A stretch of 42,305 nucleotides of DNA from assembly GCA_010030205.1 (NCBI GenBank), contig RGQD01000005.1, positions 1-42,305 of the forward strand. The letters are read 5' to 3'. This stretch comes from Betaproteobacteria bacterium (GTDB lineage: Bacteria > Pseudomonadota > Gammaproteobacteria > Burkholderiales > Burkholderiaceae_C). Both the position numbers and the translations under genes were made by a program. Of the stretch, positions 24,671 to 33,711 are shown in pieces. Below the pieces are notes generated by a model. That model saw nothing but the letters and a program-made list of their open reading frames with translations. It searched no databases and was not told the origin of the DNA. Within the stretch, counting starts at the first letter, position 1, and each line of letters starts with the position of its first letter.

Positions 24671-27046
24671 ATGAGCGACACCGAGCCCGCGCCAGCGGCG
24701 CCCCGCGCTGCCAAGACAGCGCCCCCTGCCAGCCCCAAGCGCAGCTTGGTCAAAACCTTGCTTGTACCGCTGGCCTGGCTGCTTGCTGCCGGCTTGGCGG
24801 CGCTGCTGACGGGCGCGATGCTGTTGGGCGTGGCCTTGGCCGTGGCCTATCCCAACCTGCCGGAAGTCAGCGGCCTGACCGACTACAGGCCCAAGCTGCC
24901 GCTGCGGGTGATATCGGCCGACGGCGTGCTGCTGGGCGAGTTCGGCGAGGAACGGCGCATCTACACCCCGATCGCACAGATCCCGAAGGTGATGCAAGAG
25001 GCTGTGCTGGCGATCGAAGATGCCCGCTTCTACCGCCACCACGGCGTGGACTACCTGGGCGTGATCCGCGCCGGGCTGGCGCAGTTCAACAAGGCCAAGA
25101 GCCAGGGCGCATCGACCATCACGATGCAGGTCGCCAGGAATTTCTACCTTTCGACCGAAAAGACCTTCACCCGCAAGATCTACGAGGTCTTGCTGGCACT
25201 CAAGATCGAAAGTCAGCGGACCAAGCCGCAGATTTTGGAGATCTACATGAATCAGATCTTCCTAGGACAGCGCGCCTATGGCTTTGCGGCAGCCAGCGAG
25301 ATCTACTTCGGCAAGCCACTGGCCGAGATCACCATCGGCGAGGCCGCCATGCTGGCTGGCCTGCCGCAAGCGCCATCGGCTTACAACCCTGTGTCCAATC
25401 CGAAGCGGGCCAAGCGGCGTCAGCAGTACATCATTGACCGCATGGAAGCCAACGGTTTCATCACCGAAGATCAGGCCGAACTGGCGCGCAACGAGGTATT
25501 GAGACTGCGCCCGCCCAGTGAAGTGGCAGTGCACGCGGAATATGTCGCCGAGGCGGTGCGCCAGCTGATCTTCAGTCAGTACGGACTCGAGACCACGACC
25601 CGGGGTTTGAACGTCCAGGTCACCGTCGATGCATCGGACCAAGCGGTGGCGTACCGGGCGCTCAGGCGTGGCCTGCTCGACTACGAGCGGCGCCAGGTCT
25701 ACCGCGGCCCGGAAGACCATGTCGACCTGCCCGCAGACCCCAAAGAGTTGGACACCCGCATCGCCGAGGCGCTGGCAGACCACCCCGACAACGACGAGTT
25801 GAAAGCCGCCGTGGTGCTTGAAGCCAGTCGCAACAAGGTGGTGGCGGTGTTGCAATCGGGTGAAAGCATCACCATCAGCGGCGAAGGCCTCAAGCCGGTG
25901 GGCTCAGGCCTGGTCGACAAAGCAGAGCCTCAAAAGCAGATCCGCCGCGGCGCGATCGTGCGCGCGGTACGCGGTCCCAAAGGCGACTGGACCCTGACCC
26001 AATTGCCGGAGGTCGAAGGGGCTTTCGTGGCGATGGACACCCACACCGGCGGCATCCGCGCGCTGGTCGGTGGCTTCGATTTCGGCAAGAGCAAGTTCAA
26101 CCATGTCACCCAGGCCTGGCGCCAGCCTGGGTCGAGCTTCAAGCCCTTCATCTACTCGGCTGCGCTGGAAAAAGGATTCACGCCGCAGACCGTGGTCAAT
26201 GATGCGCCGCTGTTTTTCGACGCCGGCACGACCGGCAGCCAGCCCTGGGAGCCGAAGAACTACGACGGCAAGTTCGAGGGCGCGATGCCGCTCAAGACGG
26301 CCCTGGCCAAGTCGAAGAACATGGTGTCGATCCGGGTCTTGCAATCGACTGGCGTGCACTTCGCCCAGGACTGGATCACGCGCTTCGGTTTCGAAGCCGA
26401 CAAGCATCCGGCGTACCTGACGATGGCGCTGGGCGCGGGTTCGGTCACCGCCTTGCAGATGGCCAGTGGCTACAGCGTGTTTGCCAACGGTGGCTACCGC
26501 CTCAAGCCGATGTTGATCACCCGCATCACCGACAACAAGGGCCGCTTGCTGCAGCAAAGCGCGCCCCCAGTGGTCGATGAGTCGTCCCGGGTGATCGACG
26601 CGCGCAACGCCTTCGTGATGACCCAGTTGCTGGGCGAGGTGGCACGCTCAGGCACCGCAGCGCGGGTTTACCAGACCTTCAAACGCATGGACTTGTCCGG
26701 CAAGACCGGCACCACCAATGACTCCATGGACGCCTGGTTTGCCGGCTACCAGCCGAAGCTGGCGGCTGTGGTCTGGATTGGCTACGACAACCCGCGCAAG
26801 CTAGGCGATCGCGAAACCGGCGGTGGTCTGGCATTGCCGGTGTGGATGGAGTACATGACCCACGCGCTGCGCAAGCTGCCCGAGCAACAGCCCGAGGTGC
26901 CAGAAGGGCTGACGCAGCGCGCAGGCGACTGGATGTTCAACGAATTCGGTCCTGGCGCGGGCATCAGCAGCGTCGGTCTGGACGACAAGGTGCCGCGCAG
27001 CCCCAGCGATACCGAGCGCAAGGGCATCCTGGACCTGTTCCGCTAA
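24671..27046 (+). CDS. mrcA: Penicillin-binding protein 1A
   Basis: GT51 motifs EDARFYRHHGVDYLGVIRAG, GASTITMQVARNFYLS, and transpeptidase GSSFKPFIYSAALEKG, SKNMVSIRVL, SGKTGTTND. Divergent from pilM. Confidence 0.97.
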   Translation: MSDTEPAPAAPRAAKTAPPASPKRSLVKTLLVPLAWLLAAGLAALLTGAMLLGVALAVAYPNLPEVSGLTDYRPKLPLRVISADGVLLGEFGEERRIYTPIAQIPKVMQEAVLAIEDARFYRHHGVDYLGVIRAGLAQFNKAKSQGASTITMQVARNFYLSTEKTFTRKIYEVLLALKIESQRTKPQILEIYMNQIFLGQRAYGFAAASEIYFGKPLAEITIGEAAMLAGLPQAPSAYNPVSNPKRAKRRQQYIIDRMEANGFITEDQAELARNEVLRLRPPSEVAVHAEYVAEAVRQLIFSQYGLETTTRGLNVQVTVDASDQAVAYRALRRGLLDYERRQVYRGPEDHVDLPADPKELDTRIAEALADHPDNDELKAAVVLEASRNKVVAVLQSGESITISGEGLKPVGSGLVDKAEPQKQIRRGAIVRAVRGPKGDWTLTQLPEVEGAFVAMDTHTGGIRALVGGFDFGKSKFNHVTQAWRQPGSSFKPFIYSAALEKGFTPQTVVNDAPLFFDAGTTGSQPWEPKNYDGKFEGAMPLKTALAKSKNMVSIRVLQSTGVHFAQDWITRFGFEADKHPAYLTMALGAGSVTALQMASGYSVFANGGYRLKPMLITRITDNKGRLLQQSAPPVVDESSRVIDARNAFVMTQLLGEVARSGTAARVYQTFKRMDLSGKTGTTNDSMDAWFAGYQPKLAAVVWIGYDNPRKLGDRETGGGLALPVWMEYMTHALRKLPEQQPEVPEGLTQRAGDWMFNEFGPGAGISSVGLDDKVPRSPSDTERKGILDLFR

Positions 27047-27068
27047 GCTCGCGCGAGGGACCGACCCG

Positions 27069-27431
27069 TCAAGGTGGGTTGAACAACAGCGTTTGGCCCG
27101 CCTGTGCACTGGCGTGGCGTGACAGTGACGCAAAAAATTCGCTGCCATCTCTTGTGTCGAGCCAGCAGCCCGCTACGTGTCGGTAGTGGTGGCCGCCTGC
27201 CTTGGCGGCGAGCCACAGTTCGTGCAACGGCGGCTGGGTGTTGACCACGATCTTGCTGCCGCCCGGCAGGCTGAGTTCGAGCAGACCGCCGGTGCGCTGG
27301 CTGTCGATGTCGATCACATCGTCATCCAGCCACTGGTCGACACTGGCTTCGATCGCGGCCAGCGCGGCCTGCGACAGGCGGCTGAACTCGCTGTCGGATA
27401 TCGGCGTGGCCGGGGGGGTGATGTGGGTCAT
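27069..27431 (-). CDS. cyaY: Frataxin-like iron donor CyaY
   Basis: DSEFSRLSQAALAAIEASVDQW...DIDSQRTGGLLELSLPGGSKIVVNTQPPLHELWLAAKAGGHHYRH. Confidence 0.95.
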   Translation of the reverse strand: MTHITPPATPISDSEFSRLSQAALAAIEASVDQWLDDDVIDIDSQRTGGLLELSLPGGSKIVVNTQPPLHELWLAAKAGGHHYRHVAGCWLDTRDGSEFFASLSRHASAQAGQTLLFNPP

Positions 27432-27450
27432 GGTCGATAGAATCCTGCAG

Positions 27451-27606
27451 ATGAAGCCTTATACGAGTGTAGCGAGCCTGCGGCGAGCCGGTCGGATCGC
27501 TGGCCTGCTGGCTGGCGCAGTCATCGCCAGCGGCTGTGGCCAGAAGGGCCCGCTCGCGCTGCCCAGCGCGCCCGCCAAAGCCGCCTCGGCGCCGGCGCCG
27601 ACATGA
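27451..27606 (+). CDS. lptM: LptM (YifL-type) small lipoprotein
   Basis: MKPYTSVASLRRAGRIAGLLAGAVIASGCGQKGPLALPSAPAKAASAPAPT; lipobox plus GCGQKGPL motif directly upstream of lysA and divergent from cyaY. Confidence 0.88.
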   Translation: MKPYTSVASLRRAGRIAGLLAGAVIASGCGQKGPLALPSAPAKAASAPAPT

Positions 27607-28916
27607 GCCCGGATCGAGACCCGGACCTGGCCGCGACATGGACCGCCGCCACGCTGCCTGGCAGTCCATTTCTGACCCGTCGAGGGTCGGAGTTGTGGTT
27701 GGACGAGGTTCGCCTGGCTGATCTGACGAACGAGTTCGGCACGCCGCTCTACGTGTACTCGCGGGCTGCGATGCGCGCGGCGGCTGCCGCATACCAACAG
27801 GCTCTGGCAAACCGCCCACACCTGCTGTGCTACGCGATGAAGGCCAATTCCAGCCTGGCAGTGATCAAGACTTTTGCCGACATGGGTTTGGGCTTCGACA
27901 TCGTCTCGGGTGGCGAATTGGCGCGGGTAATTGCCGCTGGCGGCGACCCGGCCAAGGTGGTGTTCTCAGGCGTGGGCAAGACCCGCATCGAAATGGCGAC
28001 GGCATTGAAAGCCGGCGTCAAGTGCTTCAACGTCGAGAGCGAGAGCGAGTTGCAGACGCTGTCGGCAGTCGCCTTGAGTCTGGGCCGGACGGCCGCGGTC
28101 AGCCTGCGGGTGAACCCGGATGTCGACGCCAAGACCCACCCCTACATCTCCACAGGCCTGAAGGGCAACAAGTTTGGCGTCGCGCACGAGCGCGCACGTG
28201 CTGCCTATGCCCAGGCCGCCAACCTGCCCGGGCTACGGGTCGTGGGGATCGACTGCCACATCGGCTCGCAGATCACCGAGGTCGCGCCGTACCTGGATGC
28301 GCTGGAGCGCCTGCTAGACCTGGTCGAACAGGTCGAGGCCGACGGCGCGCTCATCCATCACCTCGACCTGGGCGGCGGTCTGGGCATCACCTACACCGAC
28401 GAGCAGCCGCCCGCGGCCGGCATGCTGATAGCCCAGTTGCTGGCGCGCATAGACGCCCGCGGGCATGGCCACCGCGAACTGCTGATGGAGCCCGGTCGCT
28501 CCTTGGTCGGCAACGCCGGCGTGCTGCTGACCGAGGTGCTGGTGCTCAAGCCCTCGCCAGAGAAGAACTTCTGCATCGTCGATGCAGCCATGAACGACAT
28601 GATTCGACCCGCGATGTACCAGGCCTGGATGGGCATCGTGCCCTGCAAGCAGCGCATGGGCGAGGCAATGACCTGGGACGTGGTGGGCCCGGTCTGCGAG
28701 TCCGGGGACTGGCTGGGACGAGACCGCGCGCTGACGCTGCAGGTCGGTGACCTGCTGGCTGTGCTGTCTGCCGGCGCCTACGGCATGACGATGGCCAGCA
28801 ACTACAACACCCGGCCGCGGGCCGCCGAGGTGATGGTCGACGGCGGTCAGGCGACGCTGATCCGCCGCCGTGAAACGGTGCAAGAGTTGTTCTGCAACGA
28901 CATACTCCCTGCCTGA
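27603..28916 (+). CDS. lysA: Diaminopimelate decarboxylase
   Basis: FGTPLYVYSRAAMRAA, YAMKANSSLAVIKTFADMGLGFDIVSGGEL, GVGKTR, LDLGGGLGITY, EPGRSLVGNAG, CESGDWLGRDR. Confidence 0.97.
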   Translation: MSPDRDPDLAATWTAATLPGSPFLTRRGSELWLDEVRLADLTNEFGTPLYVYSRAAMRAAAAAYQQALANRPHLLCYAMKANSSLAVIKTFADMGLGFDIVSGGELARVIAAGGDPAKVVFSGVGKTRIEMATALKAGVKCFNVESESELQTLSAVALSLGRTAAVSLRVNPDVDAKTHPYISTGLKGNKFGVAHERARAAYAQAANLPGLRVVGIDCHIGSQITEVAPYLDALERLLDLVEQVEADGALIHHLDLGGGLGITYTDEQPPAAGMLIAQLLARIDARGHGHRELLMEPGRSLVGNAGVLLTEVLVLKPSPEKNFCIVDAAMNDMIRPAMYQAWMGIVPCKQRMGEAMTWDVVGPVCESGDWLGRDRALTLQVGDLLAVLSAGAYGMTMASNYNTRPRAAEVMVDGGQATLIRRRETVQELFCNDILPA

Positions 28917-28933
28917 GGATGTGCCCACTGACG

Positions 28934-28967
28934 GCGCATCGTGACATCGGCCGCCGCCACGATGCGC
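28934..28967. terminator. Bidirectional terminator-like hairpin between convergent lysA and crp/fnr
   Basis: Perfect 10-bp inverted repeat GCGCATCGTG (28934-28943) / CACGATGCGC (28958-28967), 14-nt loop, in the convergent gap; no clear U-tract. Confidence 0.5.
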
Positions 28968-28987
28968 AAGGACATGAGCCCAGCGTG

Positions 28988-29719
28988 TCAATCGACGCCG
29001 TGGCCTCTCAGGCCTTTCAGGTCCAGAACCCGTACGCCACCGTATTCGACGCGGATCAGTCCTTCCGCCTGCAAGGCATTGAGCGCCGAATTCACACGCT
29101 GGCGTGACAGCCCCACCAGATAGGCCAATTCCTGCTGGGTGATGCGCAACAACTGCCCCACGCCAGGGTAGAGCACAGGGTGAAACAGCGCAGCCAGGCT
29201 GCGCGCGACGCGCGCATCGGGCTGGTTGACACGGTCGATCTCGCGCGCAGCGATGAACTGACCCAGACGCTCATTGAGTTGGTTCATCACAAAGCGGTTG
29301 AACGGGATGCTGCGCTCGAGCAGGCGCCAAAACACCGCCAACGGCAGGCCAGCGACCGTACTTTTGCGCAGCGCCTCGATGTTGTAGCGGTAGATCTCGC
29401 GCTTGAGCAGCGTGCCCTCGCCAAACCAGGCGCCCGGCGGCAAGCCGGTGTAAGTGATCTGCTGTCCCTCGAGGTTGACATTGCTCATCTTGAGCAAGCC
29501 ATCAATCACGCCAAACCAGAAGGTCGACGGCGCACCGGTGCGGCAGACCCTCTCGCCCGGATCGGCGCTGACCACCTGTAGCGCTGCAGCGGCCTCGTGC
29601 CGGTCGGCTTCCGAGACCATGGCCAGCCATGGAATATTGAGCAACTCAGCCGCACTGGGCGAGCGCGCTCGTTGTCGCAGTCGAGGAGCGGATGGGTACA
29701 TACACACGATCTGGATCAA
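28988..29719 (-). CDS. Crp/Fnr-family transcriptional regulator
   Basis: cNMP-like N-domain (CRTGAPSTFWFGVIDGLLKMSNVNLEGQQITYTGLPPGAWFGEGTLLKRE) and C-terminal HTH (RITQQELAYLVGLSRQRVNSALNALQAEGLIRVEYGGVRVLDLKGL). Confidence 0.93.
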   Translation of the reverse strand: MIQIVCMYPSAPRLRQRARSPSAAELLNIPWLAMVSEADRHEAAAALQVVSADPGERVCRTGAPSTFWFGVIDGLLKMSNVNLEGQQITYTGLPPGAWFGEGTLLKREIYRYNIEALRKSTVAGLPLAVFWRLLERSIPFNRFVMNQLNERLGQFIAAREIDRVNQPDARVARSLAALFHPVLYPGVGQLLRITQQELAYLVGLSRQRVNSALNALQAEGLIRVEYGGVRVLDLKGLRGHGVD

Positions 29720-29755
29720 TAACCTGGGAAAGTCCGATCAGGGAAGACCCTTTAA

Positions 29756-29773
29756 TTGTCGTCGTACCGACAA
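29756..29773. promoter_or_regulatory. Candidate Crp/Fnr-type operator (TTGTCG-N6-CGACAA)
   Basis: Perfect 6-bp inverted repeat with 6-nt spacer in the divergent region between the regulator and the ligase/liv cluster. Confidence 0.45.
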
Positions 29774-29853
29774 AAAAGCGTCAAACCAAGACCTAGCATA
29801 CGCTCGCAATCGCTGACCTGTCATATTGGACGGCTCATGCTGAAGGAGTTGCC

Positions 29854-31800
29854 TTGCTGACGACCTTTCCCCGCCTGATGCTTGACCATGCGCGCCAACG
29901 ACCCGACGCGGCGGCACTGCGTGAAAAAGAATACGGCATCTGGCAAACCACCAGTTGGTCGAAATTGGCCAGTCTGGTGCGCGACCTGGCCTGCGGCATG
30001 GCCGAGGCCGGCTTGGTCGCGGGTCAACATGTCATCGTGGTGGGCGACAACCGGCCGCGCCTGTATGCCAGCATGCTGGCTGTGCAATCGCTGGGTGCGG
30101 TGCCAGTGCCGCTGTACCAGGATGCGGCGAGCAGCGAATTCGTCTTTCCGATCAACAACGCCGAGGTGGTATTCGCGGTGGTCGAAAACCAGGAGCAGGT
30201 CGACAAACTGCTCGAGATCCGGGACCAATGCCCACGGCTGGCGCGCATCTGGTTCGACGACCCACGTGGCTTGCGCAAGTACGACCAGCCAGGGCTGGGG
30301 GCGATCGATGCATTGATCGAAGCAGGTGCGGCACGCAGTCATCGTGACCCCGGCTTCTTCGACACCGAAGTGGCCAAACGCAGGCCCGATGATGTGGCGG
30401 CGATGTTCTTCACTTCGGGTACCACCGGCAATCCAAAAGGCGTCGTGCACACACATGGATCGCTGCTCGACAGAGCCCAGGCCGGCAAGGACTTCGACCG
30501 CTTGACCGAGCGCGAAGAGGTGCTGGCCTACATGCCTTTGGCCTGGATCGGCCAGAACATCTTCAGCTATGCACAGTGGCTGGCCTGCGGCTACATCGTC
30601 AACTGCCCCGAATCAGCAGCCACCGTCACGATAGACCTCAAAGAGGTCGGCCCGACCTATTACTTTGCGCCGCCGCGCATCTTCGAGGGCCTGCTGACGA
30701 CGGTGATGATCCGGATGGAGGACGCCTCGAGTCTCAAGCGCTGGTTGTTCCAGCGCTGCATGACCTTGGCCCGGCGCGTCGGCCCGGCACGGCTGGATGG
30801 CAAGCCGGTCTCGTGGATCGACCGCCTGAAGTGGCGCCTGGGAGATCTGGCGATCTACGGCCCGCTGCGCAACAGCCTGGGTTTCAGCCGTGTGCGAGTG
30901 GCCTACACCGCAGGCGAGGCGATAGGACCCGACCTGTTCAGCTTCTTCCGCTCGATAGGCGTCAACCTCAAGCAACTCTACGGCTCGACCGAGACCGCCG
31001 TGTTCGTCTGCCTGCAGCCCGACCACGAGGCACGATCTGACACCGTCGGGGTGCCGATCGCCGGGGTGCAGATCAAGCTGGCTGACAGCGGCGAGATCCT
31101 GATCAAGAGCCCGGGTCTGCTCAAGGAATACTACAAGAACCCGGACGCCACTGCCGAGGCCTTGACGCCCGACGGCTGGTACCACAGCGGAGACGCCGGA
31201 TTCCTGGACGCCGATGGACACCTGAAGATCATCGACCGCCACAAGGACGTTGGTCGCCTCAAAGGCGGACCGCACGACGGCGCGATGTTCGCGCCCAAAT
31301 ATGTCGAGAACAAGCTCAAATTCTTCCCGTACATCAAGGAGGCGGTGGCCTTTGGCGACCAGCGCAGCGTGGTCTGCGCCTTCGTCAACATCGATGTCGA
31401 AGCCGTCGGCAACTGGGCCGAGCGCCGAAACCTCGCCTACGCAGGCTACGCCGACCTGGCGCAAAGGCCAGAGGTCTACGAGCTGATCCGCGATTGCGTG
31501 GAACAAGTCAACGCTGACCTGGCGATGGACGACATGCTCGCCGGCAGCCAGATCAGCCGCTTCCTGGTGCTGCACAAGGAACTCGACGCCGACGACGGCG
31601 AAATGACGCGCACCCGCAAGGTCAAACGCGGCGCGATCTTCGAGAAGTACCAAGTCCTGGTCGACGCGCTGTACGCTGGGAAAACCGAGCAATTCATCGA
31701 GACAGCGGTCAAATTCGAGGACGGACGCTCGGGCAGTGTCTCGGCCACTTTGAGGATAGGCGATGCCAAGACCCTGCCCGCGCTGAAGAAAGCCGCCTGA
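29854..31800 (+). CDS. AMP-dependent acyl-CoA synthetase/ligase (ANL superfamily)
   Basis: 648 aa, TTG start with AAGGAG upstream; canonical P-loop MFFTSGTTGNPKGVVHTHGS, YGSTETAVF, GWYHSGDAGFLDADGHLKIIDRHKDV. Confidence 0.93.
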   Translation: MLTTFPRLMLDHARQRPDAAALREKEYGIWQTTSWSKLASLVRDLACGMAEAGLVAGQHVIVVGDNRPRLYASMLAVQSLGAVPVPLYQDAASSEFVFPINNAEVVFAVVENQEQVDKLLEIRDQCPRLARIWFDDPRGLRKYDQPGLGAIDALIEAGAARSHRDPGFFDTEVAKRRPDDVAAMFFTSGTTGNPKGVVHTHGSLLDRAQAGKDFDRLTEREEVLAYMPLAWIGQNIFSYAQWLACGYIVNCPESAATVTIDLKEVGPTYYFAPPRIFEGLLTTVMIRMEDASSLKRWLFQRCMTLARRVGPARLDGKPVSWIDRLKWRLGDLAIYGPLRNSLGFSRVRVAYTAGEAIGPDLFSFFRSIGVNLKQLYGSTETAVFVCLQPDHEARSDTVGVPIAGVQIKLADSGEILIKSPGLLKEYYKNPDATAEALTPDGWYHSGDAGFLDADGHLKIIDRHKDVGRLKGGPHDGAMFAPKYVENKLKFFPYIKEAVAFGDQRSVVCAFVNIDVEAVGNWAERRNLAYAGYADLAQRPEVYELIRDCVEQVNADLAMDDMLAGSQISRFLVLHKELDADDGEMTRTRKVKRGAIFEKYQVLVDALYAGKTEQFIETAVKFEDGRSGSVSATLRIGDAKTLPALKKAA

Positions 31801-31801
31801 C

Positions 31802-32623
31802 ATGGCCAACGAAGCGAACAGCCAAGCCTCTGGCGACGTCATCCTCGACGTCAAGAACATCTCGCTGAGCTTTGGCGGGGTCAAGGCGCTGACTGACATC
31901 AGCTTCAACGTACGCGAGCACGAGATCCGCGCCATCATCGGACCCAACGGCGCGGGCAAGAGTTCGATGCTCAACTGCATCAACGGCGTCTACACGCCGC
32001 AACAGGGCGCGATCACCTTCCGCGGCCAGACCTTCAGCCACATGAGCAGCCGCCAGGTTGCCGAGATGGGCGTGGCCCGCACCTTCCAGAATCTGGCGCT
32101 GTTCAAAGGCATGAACGTGATCGACAACATCATGTCGGGGCGCAATCTGAAGATGAAAAGCAACCTGTTCCTGCAGGCCTTCCGTGATCCATTCGGCATC
32201 GGCCCGGCAGCGCGCGAAGAAGCTGCTCACCGCGAGTTCGTCGAGCACATCATCGACTTTCTCGAGATCCAGGCCCACCGCAAGACGCTGGTCGGCCGCC
32301 TCCCCTACGGCCTGCAAAAGCGCGTCGACTTGGGGCGCGCGCTGGCGATGGAGCCCAGCGTGCTGTTGCTGGATGAGCCGATGGCGGGGATGAACGTTGA
32401 GGAGAAGCAGGACATGTGCCGCTTCGTGCTGGAGGTCAACGAGGAGTTCGCGACCACCATCGTGCTGATCGAGCACGACATGGGCGTACGGCACCCCGGA
32501 CGAGGTGCGCAACAACGAGGACGTGATCAGTGCCTACCTCGGCACGTCTCACTGACATGGCCCACCCCCTACGCGCTTCGTGCGCCCCCTCTCAAGCAAA
32601 TGTGGCTTTGCCACTTTGCTTGA
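31802..32623 (+). pseudogene. livG: Branched-chain-amino-acid-type ABC transporter ATP-binding protein LivG, C-terminally frameshifted by an apparent internal deletion
   Basis: Normal through LLLDEPMAGMN...TIVLIEHDMGV (about 32488), then out of frame; the expected C-terminus GTPDEVRNNEDVISAYLGTSH* is present in another frame ending at 32555. Confidence 0.85.
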
Positions 32624-32764
32624 TCCCCACGGGGGGCGGCCGGCTTCGGCCGGCCTTGGGGCGCTCAAGAGGGCGCCGCCAGCGGCCCGGCAAAACCGGT
32701 TCTGCGCTGCTCGCCTGGTTTGTTCAACACCATATCGGCACGCCGGATTGCTGAGACTATTGCC
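32556..32764 (+). repeat. Structured intergenic spacer with stacked hairpins (livG-livH)
   Basis: Contains AAGCAAAtGTGGC-ttt-GCCACTTTGCTT and GGCCGGC-TTCG-GCCGGCC stem-loops; its ends resemble the livM-livK spacer. Confidence 0.6.
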
Positions 32765-33694
32765 ATGGGATTTTTCCTGGAAACACTGTTTGGCGGCCTG
32801 ATGGCCGGCATGCTCTATTCGCTGATCGCGCTGGGTTTCGTGCTGATCTACAAGGCCTCGGGCGTGTTCAATTTCGCCCAGGGCGCGATGGTGCTGTTCG
32901 CCGCGCTGGCGATGGCGCGCTTCGCCGAATGGGGGCCAAAGTACCTGGGGTTTTCCAACCACCTGCTGGCGATCGCGTTGGCCTTCTTGGGCGCGATGGC
33001 GGTGATGGTCGTGGTGGCTTGGTTGATAGAGCGCCTGGTGCTGGGGAAATTGGTCAACCAGGAGGGCATCACGCTGCTGATGGCCACGTTGGGCATCAGC
33101 TACTTCATGGACGGCTTTGGCCAGACCCTGTTCGGCAGCGACATCTACAAGATCGACATCGGCATGCCCAAGGACCCGATCTTCGTGCTTGAAAGCCTCT
33201 TTCCAGGTGGCGTGCTGATCAACAAGGAAGACCTCTACGCCGCGCTGATCGCTGCAGTGCTGGTGGCTGCCCTCAGCGTCTTCTTCCAGAAGACCAGCAC
33301 CGGTCGTGCCTTGCGCGCGGTGGCCGACGACCACCAGGCCGCGCAGTCCATCGGCATCCCATTGCGCAGGATCTGGGTGATCGTCTGGAGTGTGGCGGGC
33401 TTTGCCGCGTTGGTGGCCGGAATGATCTGGGGGTCGAAATTGGGCGTGCAGTTCTCGCTCAGCCAGGTGGCGTTGAAGGCGCTGCCGGTCGTGATCCTGG
33501 GCGGGCTGACCTCGGTGCCGGGCGCCATCCTCGGTGGCTTGATCATCGGCGTGGGCGAGAAGCTGTCCGAGGTTTACATCGGCCCGATGCTGGGCGGTGG
33601 GATCGAGATCTGGTTCGCCTACGTGCTGGCGCTGCTGGTGCTGCTGGTCAGGCCGCAAGGCTTGTTCGGCGAAAAGATCATCGACCGCGTCTGA
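32765..33694 (+). CDS. livH: Branched-chain-type ABC permease LivH
   Basis: MGFFLETLFGGLMAGMLYSLIALGFVLIYKASGVFNFAQGAMVLFAAL..., typical LivH N-terminus. Confidence 0.95.
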   Translation: MGFFLETLFGGLMAGMLYSLIALGFVLIYKASGVFNFAQGAMVLFAALAMARFAEWGPKYLGFSNHLLAIALAFLGAMAVMVVVAWLIERLVLGKLVNQEGITLLMATLGISYFMDGFGQTLFGSDIYKIDIGMPKDPIFVLESLFPGGVLINKEDLYAALIAAVLVAALSVFFQKTSTGRALRAVADDHQAAQSIGIPLRRIWVIVWSVAGFAALVAGMIWGSKLGVQFSLSQVALKALPVVILGGLTSVPGAILGGLIIGVGEKLSEVYIGPMLGGGIEIWFAYVLALLVLLVRPQGLFGEKIIDRV

Positions 33695-33711
33695 TCGGCC
33701 AAGGAAACAAC

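Noticed and set aside
23408-25042. 544-aa extended pilM ORF
   Set aside because: The N-terminal extension is antisense to mrcA; the GTG start at 24487 gives the normal PilM N-terminus.
27048-27057. CTCGCGCGAG palindrome between mrcA and cyaY stops
   Set aside because: Only 10 bp, GC-only, no U-tract; too weak to call as a terminator.
31802-32623. Programmed frameshifting or translational bypassing to explain livG (and tyrS)
   Set aside because: Conserved protein segments are missing from the DNA itself, not just shifted in frame, so recoding could not restore a full-length product.
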